From contig CAPXSA010000027.1 of the NCBI GenBank assembly GCA_948735595.1, positions 1-64,000 on the forward strand: a stretch of DNA of 64,000 nucleotides. Reading direction: 5' to 3'. Positions 1 through 9,479 of this stretch are shown here, in pieces. The position numbers were made by a program, and so were the translations under genes. Source of the DNA: an uncultured Clostridia bacterium (GTDB taxonomy: Bacteria > Bacillota > Clostridia > TANB77 > CAG-508). How positions within the stretch are numbered: the first letter of the stretch is position 1; every line of letters starts with the position of its first letter. The notes below the pieces were generated by a model, which did not search any database, had not been told where the DNA came from, and was given only the letters and a program-made list of their open reading frames with translations.

Positions 1-571
1 AATTTATGCAGAATTCCGAAGGAATTCTACGTTCCTTATTCTTTTCATTCTGTCAATAATCTCAAATTAAACAATCAAATTTCTTTGACTCTTAATCATT
101 TATACTGACCTATTTTTTTATAGATGGTTTGCTTCCATCTTCCTTTATTATTTGGTTTTTCTCAAAGGTTTATTGTTTACTTTTCAATGTGCTTGTTCTA
201 TATTCTAGGAAAGTGCTTTAGCACTTGACGTAGAAGATAGTTATGAAGCATTCTATAATTTCTTAATAATTTGTTATTTAGAAATTGTTAATGCTTTGTT
301 ATTTTTAAATCTTCAGACGAGGTTTCTCGCTGAAGACAATACCCATTTTAGCACAGCAATTTGTTAAAGTCAACACATTTTTTAAATTTTTTTCAAAACT
401 TTTTTTATTTCTTTTCAAAGTGGCTATTTATCAATGAATTTTTCTTTTGTTAATCCATTCCATTTTTGTAATAAAAAGCATAATCATATGTATTTTCACC
501 GCTTTGAAAAAACAAGAAAAACATATTATTATGCTTTGCTAATTTAATTAACTATAAATTGCAATTTTATT
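1..571. other. Non-coding structured region at left edge
   Basis: No open reading frame is supported here. Several hairpins are visible: a perfect 8-bp inverted repeat at 10-28 (AGAATTCC/GGAATTCT), AAGTGC/GCACTT near 210-225, AAGCATT/AATGCTT around 247-294, and a strong stem at 310-336 (TCTTCAG.CGAG with a GTTT loop). A good leftward promoter lies at 345-373, so the region looks like the leader of a transcript that runs off the window at base 1. Read on the minus strand, the tract around 110-200 loosely recalls the AT-rich leader or spacer sequences of clostridial rRNA operons, but no rRNA sequence is present to confirm that. Confidence 0.4.
345..373 (-). promoter_or_regulatory. Sigma-A-type promoter reading left
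   Basis: On the minus strand TTGACT (368-373) is followed after 17 bp by TAAAAT (345-350). The predicted start, near 338, is immediately before the 310-336 hairpin. There is no coding sequence between here and the window edge. Confidence 0.5.
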
Positions 572-2467
572 TTAAATTTCTGTAATTGTAATAATCTCTA
601 CAAATCCTTTTGTATTATATTCTATTACAACATTATATTTGTTCCCTGCTTTAATATTTTCTCTTAATTGAGATAATTTTGTATTATTACTTTCTCCTTG
701 TTCATTCCAACCTTCTGGTTTCTTTATTTTATTTCCATCTAATCTAACTTTTACTATTTTTTCATTATCCGTTGCATAGCTAGTATTACTTGTAATAATA
801 CTAGAAATCAATGTCTTAACTAACGTTCCATTAATATCTTCGCCTTTATATATCTCAAATTTCTGATTAAATATCTGCTTTTCTTGTTCAGCTAAAGAAG
901 TAGCACTGTTTCCTATTGAATTTTGTACACTATTATTCATTAATAGTACCATTTGTTTTAAGGTTGATGCTATAGTCATTCCCGTTGTACTAACAACTTG
1001 TGGCATACCATTTGCATTCATTACTGTAAAAGCAGAAGATACAATTCCCTCCAGATAATATAATCCGTCTCGGGCATCTGTCATTTGAATATTTAATTGT
1101 CCTATTTTCTCAGAAATAACTTCTTCTATCTTATTGCCAATACCTGTAAAGAAGTTATCTAATTGTTCCTTTGGATAGTTATTGATAATAACTGCACTTG
1201 AGTTTGTTAATTCTTGTATATCTACTTCTTCTGTTGCTACTTGCATTGTTTTATAGTAAGATGTTTCTATTGTTGCATCATTATCCAATATTGTAATTTT
1301 GCTATTATTTTCTATCTTATCATTTACAATATTTCCCAATGAAGTATTTATGGTAATTTGAGATTCGCCTTTGTTATCCATAATGTTGGTTGTATAAATA
1401 GTCATGCTGTCTAAAATTTGCTTTTCCATAGATACTTGCATACCTGTTGTCAATTCCGCATTCTGGCTACTTATGCCATTCATCATTATCGTTACATTTT
1501 TTTTATTTTCTTTACTATCATCTATATCTAAAACGAGTTCCACTTTTTCGTTATAATTCATTTGAATTCTGGTAAGACCTCTTCCTACATTGTATACCGT
1601 AATAGTCAAATTCATTTCTTCTAAAGTACTCTGTTGAAGTTTTACAATTACTTGTTCTATGATGTTAACCATATCTACATTTTCTGTATTCGCTAGTACT
1701 TTATTCCAAATACTAATTATTTGTGTATCCTCTTTTGTTTTGGTTAAAATATCTATTAAAATTTTTCTTAAATCTTCTTGATTTAATTGTAATCTATATC
1801 CAACTGCTTCATAGTTTTGATTGCTGATATTCATAGTTGTTTTTTCTGTTTTTGTATATTTTTCTTTTGAAATGCCATCTACTACTATTTTGGAATACGT
1901 TTCTAGTAAATATGTCATTTCTTCTTTTGTGAAGCTATTTGTATTTTCTATGGATAACATCTCTAAAAATTGCGTAGGGTCTTCTGCTATTTCCATTTTA
2001 GATATAAATTCTTTTAAGTCACTATTGCGAAATCCAATATAATATGGTTCATAAATATCTTTGCAATATAATGCATAAATATCACCACTATTAATATAAG
2101 AAGCTTTTAAAAGTTCTGCTTCTCCACTATATAGTGTGATATCTGAATAAGTCCTGCCCGTATTTTGATTATGTTTTTCTGTTGTTCCTAATTTAATTTC
2201 CTTTGTTCCTGTCTCTTTAGTAACTGCTATATTTAAGTCACCTTTTGAAGTATACGAATGACTCTCCTTCCAATTTTTTTGATTAGCTTCATTCTCACTG
2301 GATATCATTTTTACTAATTGATTACTATTAGAAGCATATTTCCAAAATAGTTCTTGACTGCTTTTGAAAATATCTGTCATAAAATATAAAAAAGCAAAAG
2401 TCCCAACTCCTACTAATACAATTAAAATGGCAATAATGCCAATAATAAATCCTGTTTTTTTCTTCAT
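572..2467 (-). CDS. Membrane-anchored hypothetical protein
   Basis: The 631-residue product begins with MKKKTG and one strong hydrophobic helix (about residues 7-31). The rest is a long hydrophilic, beta-rich, Asn/Thr/Ser-rich region, as expected of an extracytoplasmic protein held by an uncleaved signal anchor. The last 100 or so residues (from about 530) look like a separate small module; I have an impression of similar modules in small clostridial membrane proteins, but this is only a recollection. I recognise no catalytic motif. It follows rlmB on the same strand by 15 bp (ribosome binding site AAAGGAGAACAAAGG), so it may be co-transcribed. Function unknown. Confidence 0.75.
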   Translation of the reverse strand: MKKKTGFIIGIIAILIVLVGVGTFAFLYFMTDIFKSSQELFWKYASNSNQLVKMISSENEANQKNWKESHSYTSKGDLNIAVTKETGTKEIKLGTTEKHNQNTGRTYSDITLYSGEAELLKASYINSGDIYALYCKDIYEPYYIGFRNSDLKEFISKMEIAEDPTQFLEMLSIENTNSFTKEEMTYLLETYSKIVVDGISKEKYTKTEKTTMNISNQNYEAVGYRLQLNQEDLRKILIDILTKTKEDTQIISIWNKVLANTENVDMVNIIEQVIVKLQQSTLEEMNLTITVYNVGRGLTRIQMNYNEKVELVLDIDDSKENKKNVTIMMNGISSQNAELTTGMQVSMEKQILDSMTIYTTNIMDNKGESQITINTSLGNIVNDKIENNSKITILDNDATIETSYYKTMQVATEEVDIQELTNSSAVIINNYPKEQLDNFFTGIGNKIEEVISEKIGQLNIQMTDARDGLYYLEGIVSSAFTVMNANGMPQVVSTTGMTIASTLKQMVLLMNNSVQNSIGNSATSLAEQEKQIFNQKFEIYKGEDINGTLVKTLISSIITSNTSYATDNEKIVKVRLDGNKIKKPEGWNEQGESNNTKLSQLRENIKAGNKYNVVIEYNTKGFVEIITITEI

Positions 2468-2482
2468 CCTTTGTTCTCCTTT

Positions 2483-3232
2483 TTATTTATTTCTTTGTCT
2501 TACCACTTCATACATCACAATTCCTGCTGATACAGACGCATTGAGTGAAGTGATTTTTCCTTTCATTGGAATTTTCACTAAAAAATCACAATTTTCTTTC
2601 ACTAGTCTTGCCATTCCAAATCCTTCACTTCCAATCACAAGTGCTAAAGGCATCTTGTAATCTTGCTTTGTATAGACAACTTGTGTATCCATATCTGTTC
2701 CACAAATCCAAATTCCTTGTTCTTTCAAAAAGCGTATTGTTTCATTGATGTTATTCACTCTTGCTATTTTCATGTGTTCTACTGCACCAACCGATACTTT
2801 GCTTACCGTACTATTGACCGAAGCCGCTCTTCTTTTCGGAATAATAAGACCATGCACTCCCGCTGTTTCTGCTGTTCTAATGATAGAACCCAAATTGTGT
2901 GGGTCTTCTATTCCATCTAATATTAAAATAAATGGCATTTCATGTCTTTTTCTAGCTACTTCTAGGATATCTTCTACTTCGCAATAATCAAAAGGTGGAA
3001 CAATAGCAATTACACCTTGATGATTTTCTGTTTGTGCTATTTGATTTAATTTGTTTCGTTCTATTTCTGTTAACAAAATCTTTCTTTCTTTTGCCATTGC
3101 TATAATCTTATGAATAGAACCGTGTTTTTCACCTTTTGCTATTAATATTTTATTGATATCTCTTCCAGACTCTAATAGTTCTAAAACACTGTTTCTTCCT
3201 TCTACTTGGTCTTGGTATTCTTGCTTTTCCAT
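2483..3232 (-). CDS. rlmB: 23S rRNA (guanosine-2'-O-)-methyltransferase RlmB-type
   Basis: This is a 249-residue SpoU/TrmH-family SPOUT methyltransferase that would use S-adenosylmethionine to 2'-O-methylate an rRNA guanosine (G2251 in E. coli numbering). The N-terminal substrate-binding domain has the EGRNSVLELLES motif. The knotted catalytic domain shows the three family motifs: EDPHNLGSIIRTAE, VIGSEGFGMARLV and SLNASVSAGI. Length is normal. The gene starts 5 bp after the kinase-like gene, which in turn follows lepA by 3 bp, so the three form one minus-strand operon. RlmB cannot be firmly separated from other TrmH paralogues by sequence alone, but the N-terminal domain favours it. Confidence 0.88.
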   Translation of the reverse strand: MEKQEYQDQVEGRNSVLELLESGRDINKILIAKGEKHGSIHKIIAMAKERKILLTEIERNKLNQIAQTENHQGVIAIVPPFDYCEVEDILEVARKRHEMPFILILDGIEDPHNLGSIIRTAETAGVHGLIIPKRRAASVNSTVSKVSVGAVEHMKIARVNNINETIRFLKEQGIWICGTDMDTQVVYTKQDYKMPLALVIGSEGFGMARLVKENCDFLVKIPMKGKITSLNASVSAGIVMYEVVRQRNK

Positions 3233-3237
3233 TTTTT

Positions 3238-4566
3238 CTATCTTTCATCTCCCTCCTGCGCTTTATCTTTTTCCCAACTTTTTTGTTCATAACTCTTAGT
3301 ACGTTCTTCTTTTTCTTCTGCTCCCATCTCATACGATGTTGCTATCACTTTTCCTTGCTTTTCCTGCTTCCATCTTTCATCAAAACCTTCTGAATAAGAA
3401 TTTTCTATGTTCCAGTCAATAAAACTATCTTCTTGTCTATAAATGTAGTCAAGATCTATAATTACCCATTCTCCCACTTCTAACGCTTTTCCTTCTGTCT
3501 CTTTATCCATTCCTACCGCTACTGGGTCTACACTCATTGTTTCTCCATTTAAACTTGGTCTATTTGATTTTCTTAGTTTTCCAACATTCGCAAATCTTGC
3601 ATCAGTCCAAACAATTCCACTGTCTCTTAATTCTTTATATAATTGATATAATTTTTCTACTTGTAAATCTTCTCCAGTTATTTTATCTGCTCTATCACTA
3701 ATTTCAATGCACGCAAAAACTCTATTTCCATCATGTTCATCTATCAGACTAGTCCTCGTTAATGGTTGTAAAAGTCTAGGATGATTTGGAATTTTATAAG
3801 TTCCTCTTGGCTGACCTATCTTTAATACTTTTTCTCCTACTTGATACACTCGACTATAGCTACCTCTTCCTATTAACTTCATATCCTTCATTTCTGCATG
3901 TTGGTCTGCCAACAATTCTTCTAATATTCTGGTAACCATTGGAACATAGTCATCTATTAATCGTTGTTGCTCTTTTACATTAATTCTACTAAACACTATA
4001 TTTCCTAGCAATTCTCTTGCTACAATTTCTTTTTCGCTTTCTAATTTTTCATTTATTTTCTCATTTGTTTCTTCTGACAATCCCTGTAGTATATCAATAT
4101 CTTCTATCGTAACTGTTCCTTGTAGAATTTCGTCTATATTTGCTATTAGCACAGCTTCTGCATTTTTTGTTTTTCTAAATTTCCTTAAGAACCTGCCTCT
4201 TGCACTATTCATGATTTTCATTTCTTTGTCTTCTATATTTTGTGGCTTTTGAAGTCTTGCTATAATAGCACCAAATTTACTTTCTACTACTCCTAGCATT
4301 TCTTCGTTGTCTAATAATATACTTAATAAAACCGCTAGTTGATTATCTGCAGTTCTTTCTAAAATGATTCCTATATTATCCTCTACAATTTGACTTGTAC
4401 TTTTTATTTTTCTAGTTCTTCTTAGTAGCCTTGCAAATATATTTTCTTTTTTCACTATTTGCAATGATCTACCTTGTTGTATTAATGCATTGACTATAGA
4501 AGGTGTAAAATGTCCGTCTTCATTTCCTTTTGACTTAATTTCTTTCAAAAACTCTCTTTCGTTCAA
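3238..4566 (-). CDS. Kinase-fold protein of unknown role
   Basis: The 442-residue protein has a helical N-terminal half (to about 220) followed by a protein-kinase/aminoglycoside-phosphotransferase-like core. A glycine-rich loop GRGSYSRV lies at 233-240, the likely ATP lysine is K249 (KVLKIG), the catalytic loop reads WTDARFANVGK with D322 and N327, and the metal-binding motif is IIDLDY with D371. The key residues are present, so it could be an active kinase, but the family is not one I can name. The C-terminus is very charged (Glu/Lys-rich). It sits tightly between lepA and rlmB (3 and 5 bp gaps), hinting at a link to ribosomes or translation; that link is inference only. Confidence 0.65.
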   Translation of the reverse strand: MNEREFLKEIKSKGNEDGHFTPSIVNALIQQGRSLQIVKKENIFARLLRRTRKIKSTSQIVEDNIGIILERTADNQLAVLLSILLDNEEMLGVVESKFGAIIARLQKPQNIEDKEMKIMNSARGRFLRKFRKTKNAEAVLIANIDEILQGTVTIEDIDILQGLSEETNEKINEKLESEKEIVARELLGNIVFSRINVKEQQRLIDDYVPMVTRILEELLADQHAEMKDMKLIGRGSYSRVYQVGEKVLKIGQPRGTYKIPNHPRLLQPLTRTSLIDEHDGNRVFACIEISDRADKITGEDLQVEKLYQLYKELRDSGIVWTDARFANVGKLRKSNRPSLNGETMSVDPVAVGMDKETEGKALEVGEWVIIDLDYIYRQEDSFIDWNIENSYSEGFDERWKQEKQGKVIATSYEMGAEEKEERTKSYEQKSWEKDKAQEGDER

Positions 4567-4569
4567 GTT

Positions 4570-6381
4570 TTACTCCTCATCCAACTTGAGCACAGATAAA
4601 AATGCCTCTTGTGGAATATCCACATTTCCGACTTGTCTCATCTTCTTTTTACCACGCTTTTGTTTTTCTAATAATTTTTTCTTTCTTGTAATATCTCCGC
4701 CATAACATTTTGCCAAAACGTCTTTGCGCATTGCCGAAATAGTTTCTCTTGCAATAATTTTCCCGCCAATAACTGCTTGTAATGGAATGACAAATAATTG
4801 CCTTGGAATTACCTCTTTTAATTTTTCTACCATTCTTTTTCCTTTTTCATAACTACTGTCTCTATGAACAATAAAGGATAAAGCGTCTACGCCTTCTCCA
4901 TTTACCCAGATATCTAATTTTACCAAGTCGGATCTTTGATATTCTTTAAACTCATAATCAAAAGAAGCATAACCTTTTGTTTTTGATTTCAAGGTATCGA
5001 AAAAGTCATAAATGATTTCATTAAGTGGTAATTCGTAGTGTAATGTTACCCTGTTTTCATCTAAATATTTCATATCGATGTAGGTTCCACGTCTATTTTG
5101 GCAAATATCCATAATACCACCAACATATTCTTTTGGTGTTAGTATTTCAGCTTGTACAATTGGTTCTTCCATATAACTAATTTCAGTAGATGGTGGCATA
5201 TCTGCTGGATTATATAACTCAATGACTTCTCCACTTGTTTTATGTACTTTATAAATAACAGAAGGAGATGTTGTAATCAAACTTAGGTCAAATTCTCTAT
5301 CTAGTCTTTCTTCAATAATTTCTAAATGTAGTAACCCTAAAAAGCCACATCGAAAACCTGAACCTAGTGCTCCTGAAGTTTCTGGTTCATATTCTAACGC
5401 TGCATCATTTAGCTTTAGTTTTTCTAATGCTACTTTTAAATTTTCATAATCGCTACCATCAATTGGATAAATTCCACAATATACCATTGGATTTACTTTT
5501 TTGTATCCCGGTAGTGGCTCTCCTGCTGGGTTCTCTTTTAAAGTAATGGTGTCTCCTACTCGTACATCTGACAAACTCTTAATACTTGCAGCAATATATC
5601 CAACTTCTCCTGCTTTTAATTCTTCGGCTTCTTCATATTTTCCTGGTTCGAAATACCCTACTTCAGTAATAGTAAAAGTTCTACCTGAAGACATTAGTAT
5701 CATTTCGTCTCCTGCTTTGACAGTTCCATCTTTGATACGTACATAAGCAATTGCACCTTTGTAATTATCGTAAATAGAATCAAAAATAAGGGCTTTGAGA
5801 GGAGCCTTTTCATCTCCTGTTGGTGCAGGCAAATCTGTTACAATTCTTTCTAATACTTGATCTACATTTAGTCCTGATTTTGCTGAAATACAAGGAGCAT
5901 CCTGAGCAGGAATACCAATAATATCTTCAATCTCTTTTTTAACCTCTTCTGGTCTAGCATTTGGTAAATCTACTTTATTAATGACTGGCAATATTTCCAA
6001 ATCGTTGTCAATTGCTAAATATACATTCGCTAAAGTTTGGGCTTCTACACCTTGGCTACTGTCCACAACTAAAACAGCCCCATCGCAAGCTGCTAAGCTT
6101 CTAGAAACTTCATAATTAAAATCCACATGCCCCGGGGTATCTATTAAATTTAGTTCATAATCTTGTCCATCTTTGGCATGATACTTCATACGGACTGCTT
6201 GAGATTTAATGGTAATTCCTCTTTCTCTTTCGATATCCATATTGTCTAACACTTGACTTTCCATTTCTCTTCGAGATAATACTCCTGTCATTTCAATTAA
6301 TCTGTCTGCTAAAGTAGATTTCCCATGGTCAATATGAGCAATAATACTAAAATTACGAATAAACTTTTTTCTGTCTTGCAA
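4570..6381 (-). CDS. lepA: Elongation factor 4 (LepA), ribosome back-translocase GTPase
   Basis: This is a full-length 603-residue translational GTPase. The G1 loop AHIDHGKST lies near residue 15, the switch II motif DTPGHVDF is present, NKVDLP supplies the G4 motif, and the LepA-specific C-terminal domain runs to the Lys/Arg-rich stretch KKKLLEKQKRGKKKM. It is thought to help stalled or mis-translocated ribosomes at the membrane or under ionic stress. It heads the lepA, kinase-like, rlmB cluster. Its usual clostridial partner hemW is not adjacent. Confidence 0.97.
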   Translation of the reverse strand: MQDRKKFIRNFSIIAHIDHGKSTLADRLIEMTGVLSRREMESQVLDNMDIERERGITIKSQAVRMKYHAKDGQDYELNLIDTPGHVDFNYEVSRSLAACDGAVLVVDSSQGVEAQTLANVYLAIDNDLEILPVINKVDLPNARPEEVKKEIEDIIGIPAQDAPCISAKSGLNVDQVLERIVTDLPAPTGDEKAPLKALIFDSIYDNYKGAIAYVRIKDGTVKAGDEMILMSSGRTFTITEVGYFEPGKYEEAEELKAGEVGYIAASIKSLSDVRVGDTITLKENPAGEPLPGYKKVNPMVYCGIYPIDGSDYENLKVALEKLKLNDAALEYEPETSGALGSGFRCGFLGLLHLEIIEERLDREFDLSLITTSPSVIYKVHKTSGEVIELYNPADMPPSTEISYMEEPIVQAEILTPKEYVGGIMDICQNRRGTYIDMKYLDENRVTLHYELPLNEIIYDFFDTLKSKTKGYASFDYEFKEYQRSDLVKLDIWVNGEGVDALSFIVHRDSSYEKGKRMVEKLKEVIPRQLFVIPLQAVIGGKIIARETISAMRKDVLAKCYGGDITRKKKLLEKQKRGKKKMRQVGNVDIPQEAFLSVLKLDEE

Positions 6382-6439
6382 GTAGATATCCTCCTCTTTT
6401 TCTTTGTTGTTTAGATTCTATCATAGTCGAAAAAAAAAA

Positions 6440-6461
6440 GCAATTGTTGCCAAACAACTGC
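6440..6461 (-). terminator. Rho-independent terminator
   Basis: On the minus strand a 9-bp stem (GCAGTTGTT/AACAATTGC, one G-U pair) is followed by a run of about ten T. It would stop transcripts from the small membrane protein at 6525-6896 before lepA. Additional AATGATT/AATCATT and CCGC/GCGG inverted repeats occur at 6483-6519. Confidence 0.75.
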
Positions 6462-6524
6462 CTTCATTATACTAAAGCATATAATGATTTCTAACCGCTA
6501 AAGCGGTAAGACAATCATTTATTT

Positions 6525-6896
6525 TTAAAATGATTTATAATCATTTATTCTATTCTTGCGATAATATTGGTCATACCAGTCATCTAGCCAATCGTCGTCA
6601 TCATCGTAATAATCATCATAATACCTATTGTAGATATCGTCTGGTTCTGTATCATCTACTATGATAGCAATAGAAACCAGTGACATAATTAAAATAATCG
6701 GAATAGAAATTGCACTAATAATGAGTCCTGCAATACTAAATCCTTTATTCTTATCATTAGTTTTACTTTTCTTTATGGTATCTATGATTCCAAATATTAG
6801 CCCTATAATTGCTGTCATCAAAGTTAAAAAGCAAATAAATGGTAACCATCCCATTACAATAGAAATTATACCTAAAATAAATGATGCTATTCCCAT
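6525..6896 (-). CDS. Small DUF4190-like membrane protein
   Basis: The 123-residue product has two to three hydrophobic helices (about residues 2-37 and 52-77) in the pattern GIASFILGIISI...GLIFGIIDTIKK...GFSIAGLIISAISI, which matches the DUF4190 family of small bacterial membrane proteins. The tail is unusual: an Asp/Tyr-rich acidic stretch (DDIYNRYYDDYYDDDDDWLDDWYDQYYRK) of roughly 30 residues. Function unknown. It is a single gene followed by a good terminator. Confidence 0.7.
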   Translation of the reverse strand: MGIASFILGIISIVMGWLPFICFLTLMTAIIGLIFGIIDTIKKSKTNDKNKGFSIAGLIISAISIPIILIMSLVSIAIIVDDTEPDDIYNRYYDDYYDDDDDWLDDWYDQYYRKNRINDYKSF

Positions 6897-7043
6897 AATT
6901 CTATCCTCTCCTTTTATTTCTTACTCTATTTTACTGCATTTTATACTATATCGTCAAGGGGTTAAGGCTATGAAACTGGATAAAACTATAAAGAAGAAAT
7001 TTTAATCCCTAAAACTTCTTCTCCTTATTTCTTATTTAGTTAT

Positions 7044-9431
7044 TTATTTTTGACTAATTTGTGCATATTTCTTTAACTTTTCATAAGCCAAATAATTTAC
7101 ACTTCCTGCTGGGAAATGACCTTCACTATCTTTTTTACCTGCTGGCACTCCTGTTAATATTTCAATTCCTTCTTCAATGGTGGTAATAGCATAGATGTGA
7201 AATTTTCCTTCCTTTACTGCTTGTACAATTTCATCTGACAAATTCAAGTTTTTGATGTTTTGCTTTGGTATCATAACACCATGTGTTCCATCTAGTCCAC
7301 GCATTTTGCAGATTTGGAAAAATCCTTCTATTTTATCGTTTACTCCACCAATTGGTTGAATTTCCCCCTTTTGATTGACTGAACCAGTTACGGCAATTGC
7401 TTGATTAATTGGTATCCCTGCTAAACTAGATAGAATAGCATATAGTTCTGTGCTAGATGCACTATCACCATCTACTCCGCTATATAATTGTTCAAAACAA
7501 ATACTTGCAGTCAAGGAAAGTGGAATATCTTGTGCAAACATTTCTCCTAAATAGCCACTTAGAATAAGTACACCTTTTGAGTGTGAAGAACCAGAAAGTT
7601 CTACTTCTCTTTCAACATTGATAATACCACTTTTTCCTGTATAGGTATTTGCTGTAATTTTAACAGGCTTTCCAAAACTATATGTTCCAATGTTCATAAC
7701 TGTAAGTCCATTAATTTGTCCAGTAGTAAATCCAGTGGTCTCAATTAAAAGAGTATTTTCTTCTATCATTTCCATATAACGGCTATCATATTTTTTTACT
7801 CTTTCAACACTTTCTTTTAATGCCTTGTCTACATGTTCTTCATTTACTGTTTTAGAACGTGACATTCTAGCCCAAGTTGCTGCCTCTCCAATGATTTGTG
7901 CTAAGTCACTAAAACGAGTAGAAAGTTTTTCTTGATTATCTGCAATTTTAGAAGCATATTCTATCATTTTTGCCACTGCTTCTTTCGTAAGTGGTGGTAA
8001 TTCCTCTTGCATACAATATCCTGCAATAAACCTTGCTAGTTTATTCATATTCTCTGTGGTAAGTGGTGCATCATCTTCAAACTCTACTTTGATTTTAAAT
8101 AGTTTTCTAAAATCACTATCCATTTGAAGTAATGTTTGATAAATATTTTCCTCACCAATGATAATCACTTTTAAGTTTAAAGGAATTGGCTCTGGCTTTA
8201 AAGAAATCATTACCATAGAAGAACGTGGGTCTGCTGCATTTTCAATTCCTAGTTCTTTGGTTCTTAAAGCTTTTTTTAGAGTTTCATAGCATAAACCATT
8301 ACTTAGTAAATCAGTTGCTTGGAAAATGATATATCCACCATTTGCTTGATGTAAAAGACCCGGTTTTAGCATGGTATAATCTGTTTTAAGTGCTCCATAA
8401 TAGTTCTCATATTCTAACTTTCCAAAAATATTGTGATAAGAATAATTAGAATCCATAATCACTGGTGCACCTTCTAATTTGCTATTGTCTACAAATAAAT
8501 TAACACGATAATTTAGCCATGGTTTTACCACTTCTGGCTTTACCTGCGCTTGTTGTGTTTGTTGCTGATTATTTTTATCCTCTACAATAAAGTGTGAAAT
8601 ATTTTTTAGAATATCTTTTTTAATGCTATCTAAGAAATGATTAATTTTTTTATTTCTTTTATATTTTGATTTAATATAGTTAATATGCGTATTTACTGTT
8701 AATAAAGCAACATTAGACTGCCATTCCTCTATTTTTTGTGCTGACTCTCTTTCAATAGATTTAATCTCTCCAATTGCTTCCATAATATGTTGTTGTACAA
8801 TACCTGATTTATCTTCATATTCTTTTCTAATATTTTCGTCTAATTTATTAAACTCTTCTTCTGCAATAGCTTTTCCATTCATAACAGGCATCATATAAAT
8901 TCCTGTTTGTGAGGCTTTTACTTGGAAACCATATTCAGAAGACTTTTTATTTAATTTTTCCATTAAAAGATTTCTTTTATCTTCAAATTCTTGTTTAATT
9001 AAGGCTCTTTCTTTTTCAAATTCTTCATTATTGAAAGTAGATTTGATATCTATTTTTACATCATCAATAAAGTGATCCATTAAATCACGAAACTCTTTCC
9101 CTCCACCTGCAGGAAGTGATACTGCTACTGGTTCATTTGGATTATCAAAATTATAGATATAACACCAGTCTTGTGGCGCTTTTTTCTTTTTAGAAATAAT
9201 GTCCAGATAATTTCTAGTATACATTGTCTTTCCAACACCGCTTGGTCCTTCTACATATAAATTATATCCTCTAACATCTACATTAAGTCCAAATTCTAGT
9301 GCCTTAATTCCTCTATCTTGTCCAATTCCAGTATCAATAGGATCTAGATCTGCAGTAGATGCAAATTCAAATCTATCTGGATTACATACCATCTTTAGTT
9401 CTTTATAACTTAATTCATTTGTTTTTTTCAT
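7044..9431 (-). CDS. LonB-type ATP-dependent protease (AAA plus S16 protease)
   Basis: The 795-residue protein combines an N-terminal AAA-like domain, with Walker A GPSGVGKT at about 62-69, a coiled insertion (about 130-300), and a C-terminal Lon proteolytic domain. The Ser-Lys dyad is visible as Ser657 in DGDSASS and Lys700 in GGVNDKIEGF. It lacks the N-terminal LonA substrate domain and resembles the YcbZ/LonP group of soluble Lon-like proteases. A strong ribosome binding site (AAGGAGGAAACA) supports the ATG. It lies just downstream of rimI, with a REP-like palindrome between the two genes. Substrates are unknown. Confidence 0.9.
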   Translation of the reverse strand: MKKTNELSYKELKMVCNPDRFEFASTADLDPIDTGIGQDRGIKALEFGLNVDVRGYNLYVEGPSGVGKTMYTRNYLDIISKKKKAPQDWCYIYNFDNPNEPVAVSLPAGGGKEFRDLMDHFIDDVKIDIKSTFNNEEFEKERALIKQEFEDKRNLLMEKLNKKSSEYGFQVKASQTGIYMMPVMNGKAIAEEEFNKLDENIRKEYEDKSGIVQQHIMEAIGEIKSIERESAQKIEEWQSNVALLTVNTHINYIKSKYKRNKKINHFLDSIKKDILKNISHFIVEDKNNQQQTQQAQVKPEVVKPWLNYRVNLFVDNSKLEGAPVIMDSNYSYHNIFGKLEYENYYGALKTDYTMLKPGLLHQANGGYIIFQATDLLSNGLCYETLKKALRTKELGIENAADPRSSMVMISLKPEPIPLNLKVIIIGEENIYQTLLQMDSDFRKLFKIKVEFEDDAPLTTENMNKLARFIAGYCMQEELPPLTKEAVAKMIEYASKIADNQEKLSTRFSDLAQIIGEAATWARMSRSKTVNEEHVDKALKESVERVKKYDSRYMEMIEENTLLIETTGFTTGQINGLTVMNIGTYSFGKPVKITANTYTGKSGIINVEREVELSGSSHSKGVLILSGYLGEMFAQDIPLSLTASICFEQLYSGVDGDSASSTELYAILSSLAGIPINQAIAVTGSVNQKGEIQPIGGVNDKIEGFFQICKMRGLDGTHGVMIPKQNIKNLNLSDEIVQAVKEGKFHIYAITTIEEGIEILTGVPAGKKDSEGHFPAGSVNYLAYEKLKKYAQISQK

Positions 9432-9445
9432 TGTTTCCTCCTTAG

Positions 9446-9479
9446 TATGTCAGTTTTGAGACATTAGTTTAACTGACAT
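9446..9479. repeat. REP-like palindrome, half/degenerate copy
   Basis: ATGTCAGTT (9447-9455) pairs with AACTGACAT (9471-9479). Read on the minus strand it matches the right-hand two thirds of the full elements at 60492 and 61816, with changes in the GTCCCC part (GTCTCA here). It includes the stop codon and last residues of rimI. Confidence 0.7.
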
